Assembly (NCBI GenBank): GCA_900756555.1
Contig: CAAEKP010000073.1
Coordinates: 1 to 53,245 of the forward strand
DNA length: 53,245 bases
From: Peptococcaceae bacterium
Lineage (GTDB): Bacteria; Bacillota; Peptococcia; Peptococcales; Peptococcaceae
Reading direction: 5' to 3'
Shown here: one piece after another, positions 25,410-35,022 of the stretch
How the letters are laid out: every line of letters starts with the position of its first letter
Numbering within the stretch: the stretch's first letter is position 1
The notes under the pieces: generated by a model
Database searches by the model: none
Seen by the model: the letters and a program-made list of their open reading frames with translations, nothing else
Told to the model about the DNA's origin: nothing
Position numbers and translations under genes: made by a program

Positions 25410-26720
25410 TTACAAAATGGAATGCGCAATGCGGGCAGCCTCTGCCATGATCCGTTCACGGTCCATGGTCAGTACTTCATAGTTCTGCATCAGTACTTTC
25501 CCATTAACGATAGTAGTTTTTACATCACTGCCCTGTGCAGAATATACCAGGTCAGATACGGTATTGTTCCATGGAGAAAAATGTGGTTTGTCGATATCCA
25601 CCAAAATGATATCTGCTTTTTTGCCCACTTCCAGTGTGCCGATTTCATTATCCCAGTGCAGTGCGCGGGCACCGTTGATGGTAGCCATCTGTAACACAGC
25701 TTCTGCAGGCAGCACAGTTGGGTCCATGGTTTTTACTTTCTGCGCAAAGGAGCACATGGTCATTTCTTTGAACATATTCAAACTGTTATTGCTGGAAGCG
25801 CCGTCGGTACCCAGCGATACATTCAGACCGGCTTTCTGATAACGAGCTACATCGGCAATGCCGCTGGCCAGTTTGAGATTGCTGGACGGATTGTGTGCGA
25901 TGCTGACGTTATGCTCTTTCAGAATTTCCACATCGCTGTCGGTCAGATAAACGCCGTGCGCTGCCAGGGCCGGCAGTTCAAACACGCCCAGATCATGCAG
26001 ATATTCGGTTGGTGTTTTTCCGTAGCCTTCTTTAATCTGACGCAGCTCGTCCTGCGTTTCAGCCAGATGCACATGCAGACCGGTTTTGCAGTAAGCAGCG
26101 GCATCTACGATTTTTTCCAGATATTCCGGCGGGCAGGTGTAAGGCGCATGTGGGCCAAACCACACTTTTAAGCGGCCTTCTGCCTGATTATGAAAATTTT
26201 CATACAGACGAATGTTTTTCTGAATATTTTTCAGTTCCGGGTCAGAAAAAACAATCAGACCACGGCTCAGGTTGGCACGCACGCCGGATTCTTCTGTAAC
26301 GCGAGCCACTTCGTGCATACTGTCATACATATCGGCAAAGGTGGTAGTACCGCTTTGAATCATTTCCAGTACAGCCAGACTGGTACCCCAATAGATGGAG
26401 CTGTTCACAAATTTCGCTTCAGCCGGCCAGATTTTATCGTTCAGCCAGGACATTAACTCCATATCGTCTGCATAGCTGCGCAGCAAAGTCATCGCGGCAT
26501 GGGTGTGCGTGTTTACCAGACCAGGCATAGCCACAGTGCGTTTGCCGTCGATTACCTGAGCGCCCTCCGCCTGTTCGTCTGTCACTGTACCCAGCGCTGC
26601 AATTTTATCATGTTCAATTAAAATATCACCATTCTGCAACGCAGCCCCTGTCATGGTTAAAATCTGCGTATTGCGAATTAAAATCTTTCCACTTACTTTA
26701 TTATTTATCTTCTCCACCAT
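25410..26720 (-). CDS. mtaD: 5-methylthioadenosine/S-adenosylhomocysteine deaminase
   Basis: 436 residues of the amidohydrolase fold. Metal ligands: NTHTH (HxH), HVHLAET, AAHGVYL and GTDGASSNN, all intact. GLVNTHTHAAMTLLR and DDMELMSWL are typical of MtaD enzymes that deaminate SAH, MTA and adenosine derivatives in methionine and AdoMet salvage. AAAGGAG eight bases upstream fixes the ATG at 26720, which overlaps the ftsY stop by 16 nt, so it is co-translated with ftsY. It lies at the end of an rnc-smc-ftsY-mtaD unit. Confidence 0.93.
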   Translation of the reverse strand: MVEKINNKVSGKILIRNTQILTMTGAALQNGDILIEHDKIAALGTVTDEQAEGAQVIDGKRTVAMPGLVNTHTHAAMTLLRSYADDMELMSWLNDKIWPAEAKFVNSSIYWGTSLAVLEMIQSGTTTFADMYDSMHEVARVTEESGVRANLSRGLIVFSDPELKNIQKNIRLYENFHNQAEGRLKVWFGPHAPYTCPPEYLEKIVDAAAYCKTGLHVHLAETQDELRQIKEGYGKTPTEYLHDLGVFELPALAAHGVYLTDSDVEILKEHNVSIAHNPSSNLKLASGIADVARYQKAGLNVSLGTDGASSNNSLNMFKEMTMCSFAQKVKTMDPTVLPAEAVLQMATINGARALHWDNEIGTLEVGKKADIILVDIDKPHFSPWNNTVSDLVYSAQGSDVKTTIVNGKVLMQNYEVLTMDRERIMAEAARIAHSIL

Positions 26721-27859
26721 CTACGTTTCTCCTTTACAACTGGTTCTTCTGCTACAGCTTCCTGCACTTCTTCTATGTCTTCCGGCTGTGGGCCCTCTTC
26801 TGCGAATGCTTCTGGCAACTCGTCTTCAAAGTCGGCATTCTCTTCCAACAGAGCAATGGATTCCTCTGCAACTTCTTCTACTTCCTCGGTCAGATTCTGT
26901 GCTTCTTCTGCTTCTTCTTTTTTTTCTGTTTGCTCATCAGTTGCTTCTTCTCCGGCAAACAGCGCTTTGCCGAAAGCTTTGGCATCAAAGTATTCCATAT
27001 TGTCAATCTGTTCGCCCACGCCAATCAGTTTTACCGGCAAATCAAATTCAGAGCGAATCCCGATTACTACGCCGCCTTTTGCCGTGCCGTCCAGTTTGGT
27101 CAGGATTACGCCGGTTACACCAGTAGATTCCCCAAAGGTTTTAGCCTGAGAGATGGCATTCTGACCAGTGGTAGCATCCAGCACCAGCAACACTTCTTTT
27201 AAACAGCCCGGAGCTTCCCTGTCAATTACTTTCCGCATTTTGCTCAATTCACTCATCAGATTGGCTTTGTTCTGTAAACGGCCAGCAGTATCCACAATCA
27301 GCACGTCACATTTTCTGGATTTAGCCGCAGCAATGGCATCAAACACAACAGCAGCCGGATCTGCTCCCTCCTGATGGCTAATCACATCCACGCCTACGCG
27401 GTCACCCCATACTTTTAGCTGTTCTGCCGCTGCTGCACGGAAGGTATCGCCAGCACCCAAAATTACTTTATGACCCTGATTTTTCAGCAGATAGGCCAGC
27501 TTGCCGATGCTGGTGGTTTTACCCACACCGTTTACACCCACCATCAAAATGATGTTCAACTCATTTTCGTCCAGATTCAGGCTGGCAGTTTCATCGCCCA
27601 TCACTTCACTGATTTCTTCCACCAGCGCTTCCCGCAGCTGTTCCGCATATTTCAGCTTGTCCCGTTTTTCCCGTTCCCGCAGACGTTCTACCAAATCTAC
27701 AGCAGTGTTCACACCCACGTCGCCCTGAATCAATAGTTCTTCTAATTCGTCATATAAATCATCATCAATTTCTTTCCCGGTAAAGGCATCAAAAATTTTC
27801 TCCACAAAGCCTTTTCTGGTTTTTGATAAACTGTCTGTTAATTTTGAAAAGAGTCCCAT
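26705..27859 (-). CDS. ftsY: Signal recognition particle receptor FtsY with an acidic C-terminal tail
   Basis: 384 residues. The NG domain covers about 1-303 with G1 GVNGVGKT (108-115), DTAGRLQNK, TKLDGTAKGG and the closing FDAKAFGKALF. FtsY is the GTPase receptor that docks SRP-ribosome complexes at the membrane. Unlike most FtsY proteins, there is no long acidic domain before NG. Instead residues 304-384 form a strongly acidic, low-complexity tail (many Glu) ending in basic/aromatic KEKRRWWRR. TGGAGG precedes the ATG. The gene lies between smc and mtaD. Confidence 0.95.
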   Translation of the reverse strand: MGLFSKLTDSLSKTRKGFVEKIFDAFTGKEIDDDLYDELEELLIQGDVGVNTAVDLVERLREREKRDKLKYAEQLREALVEEISEVMGDETASLNLDENELNIILMVGVNGVGKTTSIGKLAYLLKNQGHKVILGAGDTFRAAAAEQLKVWGDRVGVDVISHQEGADPAAVVFDAIAAAKSRKCDVLIVDTAGRLQNKANLMSELSKMRKVIDREAPGCLKEVLLVLDATTGQNAISQAKTFGESTGVTGVILTKLDGTAKGGVVIGIRSEFDLPVKLIGVGEQIDNMEYFDAKAFGKALFAGEEATDEQTEKKEEAEEAQNLTEEVEEVAEESIALLEENADFEDELPEAFAEEGPQPEDIEEVQEAVAEEPVVKEKRRWWRR

Positions 27860-27918
27860 AGTAAAACCTCCATTATTATGTGTCCAATTACATCTTACAT
27901 TTTATATTTAATTTGCAT

Positions 27919-30900
27919 TTACGCATAATCACTTACCTTAACTGACATCAGTCGGGAAACACCTTTGTTTTCCATTGCCACGCCGTATAGGACATCAGCA
28001 GCCTCCATGGTGCCCTTACGGTGCGATATAATGATAAACTGGGTTTTCTCAGCATATTCCTTGATAAACCGGGCAAACCGATCAATATTCACATCATCCA
28101 GCGCTGATTCGATTTCATCCAGAATACAGAACGGACTTGGTTTCACCGTCAGCAAGGAGAACAACAGTGCAATCGCTGTCATGGCTCGTTCTCCGCCGGA
28201 TAACAGTGTCAGTACCTGTTCCTTTTTGCCCGGTGGCTGCGCCACAATCTCTATGCCAGTCAGCAGATAATCTTCCGGCTCAGACAATTCCAAACGAGCC
28301 TGTCCGCCGCCAAACATGGATTGAAATACTTCTGTGAACCGGGCGTTGACTTCCTGATAAGTTTCGGCAAATTTCTGCGCCATAATTTTTTCCATTTCCT
28401 GAATGACCTTATTCAGTGCCTGTCGCCCCTCCTGCAAGTCGGCAGTCTGAGTGGTCAGAAACTGTAAGCGCTGCTGCACCTGCTCATACTCCTCAATAGC
28501 GGTGAAGTTAATCTCACCCAAACGGCTCAACTGACCTTTCAGTGTCTGCACCCGTTTTTGTGCCTGCGGAATATCCGCCAGTTCCTCAGCCTGCTGCTGT
28601 GCTTCCTCGTAAGTGCAGTCAAAGTTTTGCGCTAAACGGCGATAGCCGCCGGATAAATAGCCCTGCACTTTGTTGCGCTGCAAGGAAACCTGATATCCCT
28701 GCTCCCGCAGTTGGTCATGCTGTTGCCGCTGCTGCCGCACACCATCTTCCAGAGCGCCAATCTGCTCCTGCGTTTGCTGTCGGCTTTCTTTATACGCCAG
28801 TACCTGCTGATTCTGCCGGGACAACTCTGTTTGTTCCTGCTGTACCAATTGCTGATTTTCTGCAATTTCCTGCTGATACTGCTGTTGTTTCTGCACCAGC
28901 TGCTGCTGCTCTGTTTCTTTCTGCCGTACTGTCTGCTGTAATGTCTTGCAGCGCTGCTGCTCGGTATTGGACTGCTGCGCCAACAGTTCCCAGCGCTGCT
29001 GAGCAGTAGCTAACTGAATGCCGTTTTGATTGCAGGTGTTCTGCAAAGCTTTCTGCTGCTCCTGCTGCTGCTGTAATTTTTCACGGATAGCCTCTGCCTG
29101 CGCCTGTATCTGTTTCTCTGTTTCCGCCAGAGTAGTCCGCTCCGCTTTTTCCTGTTCCAGAGCTGCCTGCTGTTCCTGCAACTGCTGCTGCTGTTCCTGC
29201 AAACTGAACTGCTCAAAAGAAATTTCTTTCTGCAAGCGCTGTTCTTCCCGCTGCTGCTGGGTTAGCTGCTGCTCCAGCTGAGCAGCACGGCGAATCAGTT
29301 CCTGATCCTGACTGTGCAGCTCTGTGATGGCAGCTTTCTTCTCACCAGTGACAATATAATACGCATCCAATTCCTGATTTTGCTGTTCCATCTGCTCTGC
29401 CAGCTGCTGAACGCTCTGCTCCAGCTCCAAAATCTGCCGCTGTCGTGCCAACAGGCTGCTGCGTTCTTTCTCGTGGTTCCCGCCAGTCAGCGCACCGCCC
29501 GGTGTCACCAGTTCACCATCCAGCGTTACCATACGGTGACTAAAGCCCCGTTTTTTGCCGATAGCTACCGCAGATGGCAGGTCGGCAATGACCCACACTT
29601 TGCCCAGCAGATGCAAGAGAATATTTTCATACTTGCTGTCAAATTCAATCAAGTCTACCGCCAGACCCAGCACATTTTCCTCATTGCTCAGGTCTTCCTC
29701 CGGCCGCTGCCCTTTCACCGTGTTTAACGGCAGGAACGTGGCCCGGCCTTTTTTGCGTTCTTTTAAATATTGAATCGCGGCCTGCGCCTGTTTGTCATCC
29801 TCTGTTACCAGATTTTGCAGACTGACCCCCATCGTTGTTTCAATGGCTTTTTCCAGATGCCGCGGCACACGAATCAACTGACTGACCGTGCCGATAATGC
29901 CGGATAGTTTACCCCGGTTCTTCTGTTCCAGCACCGATTTTACCCCATACTGGTAGCCTTCCCCGCTGTCTTCCAGCTCTTTCAGCGCCTTGGCTTTGGA
30001 TTGCTGCTCCTGCCAGCTGGCCTGCAATTCATTTAGCTGCTGCCGCATAGCAAATTGCTGCTGCTTGCGCTGTTCCACTTCCCGCTCTAAAACGGCAATG
30101 GTTTTATTATGCGCCTGCTGTGCCTCCTGTTGCTGCTGAAACTGTTCTTGCAGTTCCAAGCTTTGTTGTTGCTGTTCCTGCAATGCCTGGCTTAAGCTTT
30201 GCAGTTTCTGCTCCGTTTTTTCTCTGCTGCGGTCACCGCCGGACAATTCATGCTCCAACCGCTGCATAGTGTTATGATTGCGCGCCTGTGCCTGCATATT
30301 GGCAAACACAGCCGCCTTATTTTCTTCCTGCTGCTGCATAGTCTGCTGTAACTGCTGGTCTAATTGCCCCAATTCCTGCTCCTGCTGCAAAACTACAGTC
30401 TGCTGCTGCCGAAACAGCTGCTCCGCTTCTTCCGCCTGCTGTTGTTTTGCCGCACTATCCTGCAATAAAGCCGCTGCCTCCCGCTGTTGAACAGCAAGCT
30501 CTGCCTGCAAACGCTGCATTTGCTCTACAATGTTCGCCAACAGCTGCGTGTCAGCATGGATGGTGTTATTGCGGCGTTCCAGCCGATTCTGCAAATCATA
30601 GTAGCTTTGCTGCTGCTGCTGAAACTGTGACTCCTCCTGCTGAGCTTCCAAGCGCAGTTGTGCCAGTTCCGCTTCCTGCCCGGACAGCCCCGCAGCCAAC
30701 TGAACCAGCCTGTCCTCCATCTGCCGCTGCTTGCTCTGCAGCTGCTGCTCCTGTACTTTATTGCGGGCAATATCGTGTACTTCCAATGATAATTCCAGCT
30801 TGTCCAGTTCCTGCTTGCATTCGCGATACTGTTTGGCTTTTTCTGCCTGTTCGCCCAACGGTTCCACACGTTCTGCCAGTTCCTGCACAATATCCTGCAC

Positions 30901-31470
30901 CCGCACCAGATTGTCCTCTGTATCTTTCAGCTTTCGCTCCGCTTCTCTCTTGCGATACTTATATCGGGTGATGCCTGCGGCTTCTTCTATTAACCCGCGG
31001 CGATCCTCCGGCTTTAAGGATAATATTTCATCCACTTTCCCCTGGCTGATGATTGATAACCCTTCCCGACCCAGACCAGTATCCATGAATAATTCCTGAA
31101 TATCCTTCAGGCGGCTGGAAGCTTTATTAATGAGGTATTCGCTCTCGCCGGAACGGTACAGCCGCCGGGATACGGTGACTTCTTCAAAATCAAGATCAAA
31201 CAGTCTGCTGCTGTTATCCAGCGTCAGAGAAACCTGCGCCATACCCAGCGGTCGGCGATCTGCGCTGCCGGCAAAAATGACATCCTCCATCTTACTGCCC
31301 CGCAGATTTTTGATGCTTTGCTCCCCCAGAACCCAACGAATGCTGTCTACCACATTGGACTTCCCACTGCCATTAGGCCCTACGATTGCCGTAATTCCAC
31401 TGGGAAATTCAAATTCCACTTTGTCTGCAAAGGATTTAAAGCCCTGAATTTCCAGTCGTTTTAAATACAT
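27919..31470 (-). CDS. smc: Chromosome segregation protein SMC
   Basis: 1183 residues, the usual length. Walker A GPNGSGKSNVVDSIRWVLGE is near 32-51; hinge about 515-670 (GVSLQNLVTEDDKQAQAAI...); ABC signature LLSGGERAMTAIALLFSLL; Walker B FCILDEIESALDDVN. SMC forms the condensin with ScpA and ScpB that organises and segregates the chromosome. The two coiled-coil arms are unusually glutamine-rich (runs such as QQQQQ and QEQQQQ). 12 nt separate it from rnc upstream. The start has GAGGTGAG. Confidence 0.97.
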   Translation of the reverse strand: MYLKRLEIQGFKSFADKVEFEFPSGITAIVGPNGSGKSNVVDSIRWVLGEQSIKNLRGSKMEDVIFAGSADRRPLGMAQVSLTLDNSSRLFDLDFEEVTVSRRLYRSGESEYLINKASSRLKDIQELFMDTGLGREGLSIISQGKVDEILSLKPEDRRGLIEEAAGITRYKYRKREAERKLKDTEDNLVRVQDIVQELAERVEPLGEQAEKAKQYRECKQELDKLELSLEVHDIARNKVQEQQLQSKQRQMEDRLVQLAAGLSGQEAELAQLRLEAQQEESQFQQQQQSYYDLQNRLERRNNTIHADTQLLANIVEQMQRLQAELAVQQREAAALLQDSAAKQQQAEEAEQLFRQQQTVVLQQEQELGQLDQQLQQTMQQQEENKAAVFANMQAQARNHNTMQRLEHELSGGDRSREKTEQKLQSLSQALQEQQQQSLELQEQFQQQQEAQQAHNKTIAVLEREVEQRKQQQFAMRQQLNELQASWQEQQSKAKALKELEDSGEGYQYGVKSVLEQKNRGKLSGIIGTVSQLIRVPRHLEKAIETTMGVSLQNLVTEDDKQAQAAIQYLKERKKGRATFLPLNTVKGQRPEEDLSNEENVLGLAVDLIEFDSKYENILLHLLGKVWVIADLPSAVAIGKKRGFSHRMVTLDGELVTPGGALTGGNHEKERSSLLARQRQILELEQSVQQLAEQMEQQNQELDAYYIVTGEKKAAITELHSQDQELIRRAAQLEQQLTQQQREEQRLQKEISFEQFSLQEQQQQLQEQQAALEQEKAERTTLAETEKQIQAQAEAIREKLQQQQEQQKALQNTCNQNGIQLATAQQRWELLAQQSNTEQQRCKTLQQTVRQKETEQQQLVQKQQQYQQEIAENQQLVQQEQTELSRQNQQVLAYKESRQQTQEQIGALEDGVRQQRQQHDQLREQGYQVSLQRNKVQGYLSGGYRRLAQNFDCTYEEAQQQAEELADIPQAQKRVQTLKGQLSRLGEINFTAIEEYEQVQQRLQFLTTQTADLQEGRQALNKVIQEMEKIMAQKFAETYQEVNARFTEVFQSMFGGGQARLELSEPEDYLLTGIEIVAQPPGKKEQVLTLLSGGERAMTAIALLFSLLTVKPSPFCILDEIESALDDVNIDRFARFIKEYAEKTQFIIISHRKGTMEAADVLYGVAMENKGVSRLMSVKVSDYA

Positions 31471-31482
31471 GAACTCACCTCT

Positions 31483-32196
31483 TTACTGTTCAATAGCACC
31501 TAACTGAATCAATGTACGACAAGCCGCATTCTGTTCTGCTTCTTTTTTGGTTTTGCCAGTGCCTTCTGCCTGTACCACATCGTTGATGCGCACACAGGCC
31601 GTGAAACTTTTGGCGTGATCCGGCCCTTCTTCACGAATAATTTCATAGCTGACAGTATCATCTTTATGCCGCTGCACCAGTTCCTGCAGCTGTGTTTTAT
31701 AATCACCGTAATGCCCCTTGCGCACCTGCTCCAGCTCTGGCTGAATATTGTTCAGAATCAATGCGCGCACCGCATCAATGCCCAGTTCCAGATAAATAGC
31801 ACCCACCATAGCTTCCCAGGCATCCGCAAGATTAGAGGAACGATTGGCACCGCCGCAGCCCCGTTCTCCTTTGCCTATCAGCAGATATTCGCCTAACGAT
31901 ACCCGCCGCGCTGCATTAGCCAGACTGCTTTCGCACACCAGCGCCGCCCGCATTTTAGTTAGTTCGCCTTCCGGCTTGTGCGGAAATTCTTCATATAAAT
32001 AGTGACCCACCACCAAGTCCACCACCGCATCGCCTAAAAATTCCAGACGCTGGTTGTTAATTAGTTCACTGTCTTCCTTTTCTAAAATAAAGGAAGGATG
32101 GGTCAGAGCAATGCTCAATTGCTCCAAATCGTTGAGCTTGATCTGCAACCGCTGTAATAGCTGAGTTAAGTGGATTTTCCTTTTTTGAGGTATCAT
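31483..32196 (-). CDS. rnc: Ribonuclease III
   Basis: 237 residues. Catalytic signature NQRLEFLGDAVVDLVVG (about 47-63) with the essential Glu and Asp. A second acidic pair lies near DAWEAMVGAIYLE. A dsRNA-binding domain covers about 163-232 (DYKTQLQELVQ...TGKTKKEAEQNAA). RNase III processes rRNA precursors and cuts structured RNA. First gene of the rnc-smc-ftsY-mtaD unit, divergent from the NifX-like gene. Confidence 0.96.
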   Translation of the reverse strand: MIPQKRKIHLTQLLQRLQIKLNDLEQLSIALTHPSFILEKEDSELINNQRLEFLGDAVVDLVVGHYLYEEFPHKPEGELTKMRAALVCESSLANAARRVSLGEYLLIGKGERGCGGANRSSNLADAWEAMVGAIYLELGIDAVRALILNNIQPELEQVRKGHYGDYKTQLQELVQRHKDDTVSYEIIREEGPDHAKSFTACVRINDVVQAEGTGKTKKEAEQNAACRTLIQLGAIEQ

Positions 32197-32286
32197 AATT
32201 TTCCTTCTTTCTTATATTGTATTTCTTTGTGATTTGTATTATAATAATTACAGTTTTTAATTCACTATAATTTAGGGGGATTTCTC

Positions 32287-32640
32287 ATGAAAATCTGTTT
32301 ACCAACCCGTGACGGCGTGATTGACGCCCACTTTGGTCATTGCGACCATTACACCATCTATACTATCGAAAACCGCCAGATCGTAGCAGAAGAAACTATG
32401 GCTTCTCCAGAAGGCTGCGGCTGCAAATCCGGCATTGCTCCTGTATTAGCACAGGCTGGCGTACTGGTTATGCTGGGCGGCAATATGGGTGACGGTGCTA
32501 AAAATGTACTGAATGCCAGCGGCATTGAAGTAATTCGCGGCTGCTCTGGCCCTGTTCGTGAAGTAGCAGAAGCCTGGCTGCGCAATGAACTGCGCGACAA
32601 CCAGATTGCCTGTGATCACCACGATTGCGACCATCACTAA
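32287..32640 (+). CDS. NifX/NifB-type dinitrogenase iron-molybdenum cofactor family protein
   Basis: 117 residues of the Fe-Mo cofactor-binding fold (RNase H-like): MKICLPTRDG, DAHFGHCDHYTIY and VLVMLGGNMGDGAKNVL...GIEVIRG. Free-standing members bind Fe-S or Mo-containing clusters; the role outside nitrogen fixation is mostly unknown. A Cys pair (EGCGCKSG) and a His-rich C-terminus (ending CDHHDCDHH) could bind metal. AGGGGG precedes the ATG. No nif genes are in the window. Its stop overlaps that of the opposite gene. Confidence 0.88.
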   Translation: MKICLPTRDGVIDAHFGHCDHYTIYTIENRQIVAEETMASPEGCGCKSGIAPVLAQAGVLVMLGGNMGDGAKNVLNASGIEVIRGCSGPVREVAEAWLRNELRDNQIACDHHDCDHH

Positions 32641-33143
32641 AATTGAAGCAGCAACCATGGTAAAAAGTACGAAAAGAAACACATAATAACCGCAGCCATG
32701 CACATTCCCAACACCAGGGGTGGCATGGCTCTTTTTATGCTGATATTCAGCATCGAAGCAATCAGTGCTCCTGTCCACACACCAGTGCCCGGCAACGGAA
32801 TGCCTACAAAAATCAGCAATCCCCAAAATTCATACCGCCGGATTTTATCACTCTTGCCCATAGCCTTAGCTTCCAATCGCTCCACAAAAGGCCGAAACAG
32901 GGATGTTTTGCGCAGCCAGTTAAAAATCGGCCGAATCAACAATAAAATAAACGGAATCGGCAACAGATTGCCAATCAGACAGATGCAAACCGCCTCCACC
33001 AACGGAATATGCAGCAGCGCCGCAGCAATCAATCCGCCGCGCAGCTCCAGAATAGGAAACATGGAAATCAAAAAAATAACCAGCTGTCCTGGTAATATAT
33101 CAGAAAATATGCCTGTAAACCAATCAACTAAAGTTTCAACCAT
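32637..33143 (-). CDS. Small multidrug export-like membrane protein
   Basis: 168 residues from the ATG at 33143, fixed by GGAGGTG five bases upstream; longer upstream readings lack a site. Four to five membrane helices with FPILELRGG near the start and FVGIPLPGTGVWTGALIA in the middle, typical of the Sm_multidrug_ex (PF06695) family, whose transport role is weakly supported. The stop codon overlaps the convergent NifX-like gene by 4 bases (CTAA), with no terminator between. Confidence 0.85.
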   Translation of the reverse strand: MVETLVDWFTGIFSDILPGQLVIFLISMFPILELRGGLIAAALLHIPLVEAVCICLIGNLLPIPFILLLIRPIFNWLRKTSLFRPFVERLEAKAMGKSDKIRRYEFWGLLIFVGIPLPGTGVWTGALIASMLNISIKRAMPPLVLGMCMAAVIMCFFSYFLPWLLLQF

Positions 33144-33278
33144 AGTGCACCTCCACTTTTTACATACCTGTTTATTGTAGCACAGATTGGATAGACAGAC
33201 AATCTCTGCGGCAAAAATCCCTGTTGTTTTTCCACTGCTCACTGATTTTTTTAGGATTCCCGAAAGAAAAAATTTCTA

Positions 33279-34811
33279 TCATTTTTTTCTGCGTTTTATG
33301 CCAGCTCTGCCAGTCAGCGCAGCAAATTGTCCCGTAGGCAGCAGCAGAAGCAAATAACCGCAGCCTGCCATCACAAAGGCCAGCAACAGCGATACATCTA
33401 CCCCATTGCCCAGCCAGCGCCATATCGTTTGAATAACCACCAGCATCAGTAAACTATTGCCCACCGGCAGCAATAGCTCCCGCCATTTTAAGCGCAGCTG
33501 CACCTTGCGTGCCAGCACTGCTAAATTGAGAAAACACTGCAAGCCATATCCCAGCACCATGCCCCCGGCAATTCCATTACTGCCCCAGCCCAGTGTGCGA
33601 ATGCAATAATACATACCAATTAATTTAGCAGCCGAACCTATAAAATTATTGATAAACACCATCTTTGTCTGCCCTAACCCCTGTAAAATTCCCACCACCG
33701 TCTGTTCCAGATACATAAACACTGCACCAAAGGAAAGAATACACATCATCTCCCCCAGACCATAAATTTTAAATAAAATCTGACCCAATTCCTCACCATA
33801 GCAATATAATACCAGAATCACCGGCAGACTGAACAGCCAGGTAATGCTGATGGATTGGCGGCAGCGCAGCTCCAATGCCTCCTGCTGCCGCGCAGCTTCT
33901 GCTTCTGACACGGCCGGAATCAGCGCCGTGGCTAACGCCCCGGTCAACACAGTGGGAATGGTCACCAGACTGATGGCCACACCGGAAAATTGCCCATAAA
34001 CACCGGCAGCCTGGCTGGCATTGTAGCCCACCGTCATCAGGCAAAATGGCACCAGGCTTGCTTCAATGGCCATATCCACACAGCTGGTCAGGCGAGTGAA
34101 GGTTGTGGGTAAACCTAATCCCAGCAGCGCCTGCAAGATCTGTGGCTGTTTTTTTGCTCTTATCGTGTCCTGTTTCTGCCGTCGGCGACTGTGCAGATAA
34201 ATACCCAACAGCAGCAAAAAACCGCCCAGCTCACCAAGAATCGCCGCAGCAGCTAAGCCCATAGCCAGTGAAACTACATCATGAGGACAAATCCAGACAA
34301 TCAGTGCCAGACCGCTGGTCACCCGAATCAGCTGTTCTGCCATCTGCCCCAGTGACGGGTACAACATTTTCTGCATCCCTTGAAAATATCCCCGCATCAC
34401 CGATGTAAACGGCACAATCGCAATGCCCGGTACTAAAATAAAAAAGCAATGCTTTACCCGTTCTTCTGTTTCCAACAGTTTAAACAGCATTGGCATCAAC
34501 CACAGCGCCACCGCCAGACAGCACAATACCAGCGCACCCACCAGCAAAAAGGCCGTCCGCATCATCACGGTAATCTGTTCTTCCCGTTGCCTAGACACAT
34601 ACTCTGCCGTCAGTTTGGCAATTGCCACCGGCATTCCGGCAGTTGCCAGCACAATCAAAATGCTGTAAAACGGATAACTCATATTTAAAATACCCACAGA
34701 TTCTGTGCCGGCAAAACGCACCACTAACATTTGATACACAAACCCCAACCCACGCAGCACTACACTGGTGGCTAACAATATCACTGTTCCCTGCAGAAAT
34801 TTATTTTTCAT
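33279..34811 (-). CDS. spoVB: SpoVB-like polysaccharide/lipid flippase (MOP superfamily)
   Basis: 510 residues with about 14 membrane helices. The N-terminus (KFLQGTVILLATSVVLRGLGF) and the pattern SYPFYSILIVLATAGMPVAIAK match the SpoVB/MurJ-like group of the MOP exporter superfamily. Such proteins flip lipid-linked cell-wall precursors; SpoVB is needed for spore cortex in Bacillus. A second possibility is a general MurJ-type flippase (YtgP). The C-terminal RAGIKRRKK is basic. Monocistronic by spacing. Confidence 0.8.
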   Translation of the reverse strand: MKNKFLQGTVILLATSVVLRGLGFVYQMLVVRFAGTESVGILNMSYPFYSILIVLATAGMPVAIAKLTAEYVSRQREEQITVMMRTAFLLVGALVLCCLAVALWLMPMLFKLLETEERVKHCFFILVPGIAIVPFTSVMRGYFQGMQKMLYPSLGQMAEQLIRVTSGLALIVWICPHDVVSLAMGLAAAAILGELGGFLLLLGIYLHSRRRQKQDTIRAKKQPQILQALLGLGLPTTFTRLTSCVDMAIEASLVPFCLMTVGYNASQAAGVYGQFSGVAISLVTIPTVLTGALATALIPAVSEAEAARQQEALELRCRQSISITWLFSLPVILVLYCYGEELGQILFKIYGLGEMMCILSFGAVFMYLEQTVVGILQGLGQTKMVFINNFIGSAAKLIGMYYCIRTLGWGSNGIAGGMVLGYGLQCFLNLAVLARKVQLRLKWRELLLPVGNSLLMLVVIQTIWRWLGNGVDVSLLLAFVMAGCGYLLLLLPTGQFAALTGRAGIKRRKK

Positions 34812-35022
34812 TTGGATTCCCGCCTTGTTGTTTTTATGCTTATACCTATGTCTTTCCCGCCCACTTTAGGCATAAAAATAAACAACACCGTCATACAAAT
34901 TCTCAGCAACTCTGCAAAGAAAAAATTTTTTCAAAAATTATAAAAAAAATAAAAGGATTTTATCAACTTATGTCAAATTTAATCAATAAGCTAAATTTAT
35001 TAAACATAAGGGGTGGAACATT

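Noticed and set aside
28542..30971. Plus-strand Cys- and Pro-rich frames and CTG-rich runs
   Set aside because: Reverse complements of the Gln-rich SMC coils, not genes or a microsatellite locus.
34829..34895. Inverted repeat (GTTGTTTTTATGC / GCATAAAAATAAACAAC) upstream of the EF-G-like gene
   Set aside because: A possible hairpin, but it is AT-rich with a 40-base loop and overlaps the divergent promoter region; not enough for a leader or riboswitch call.
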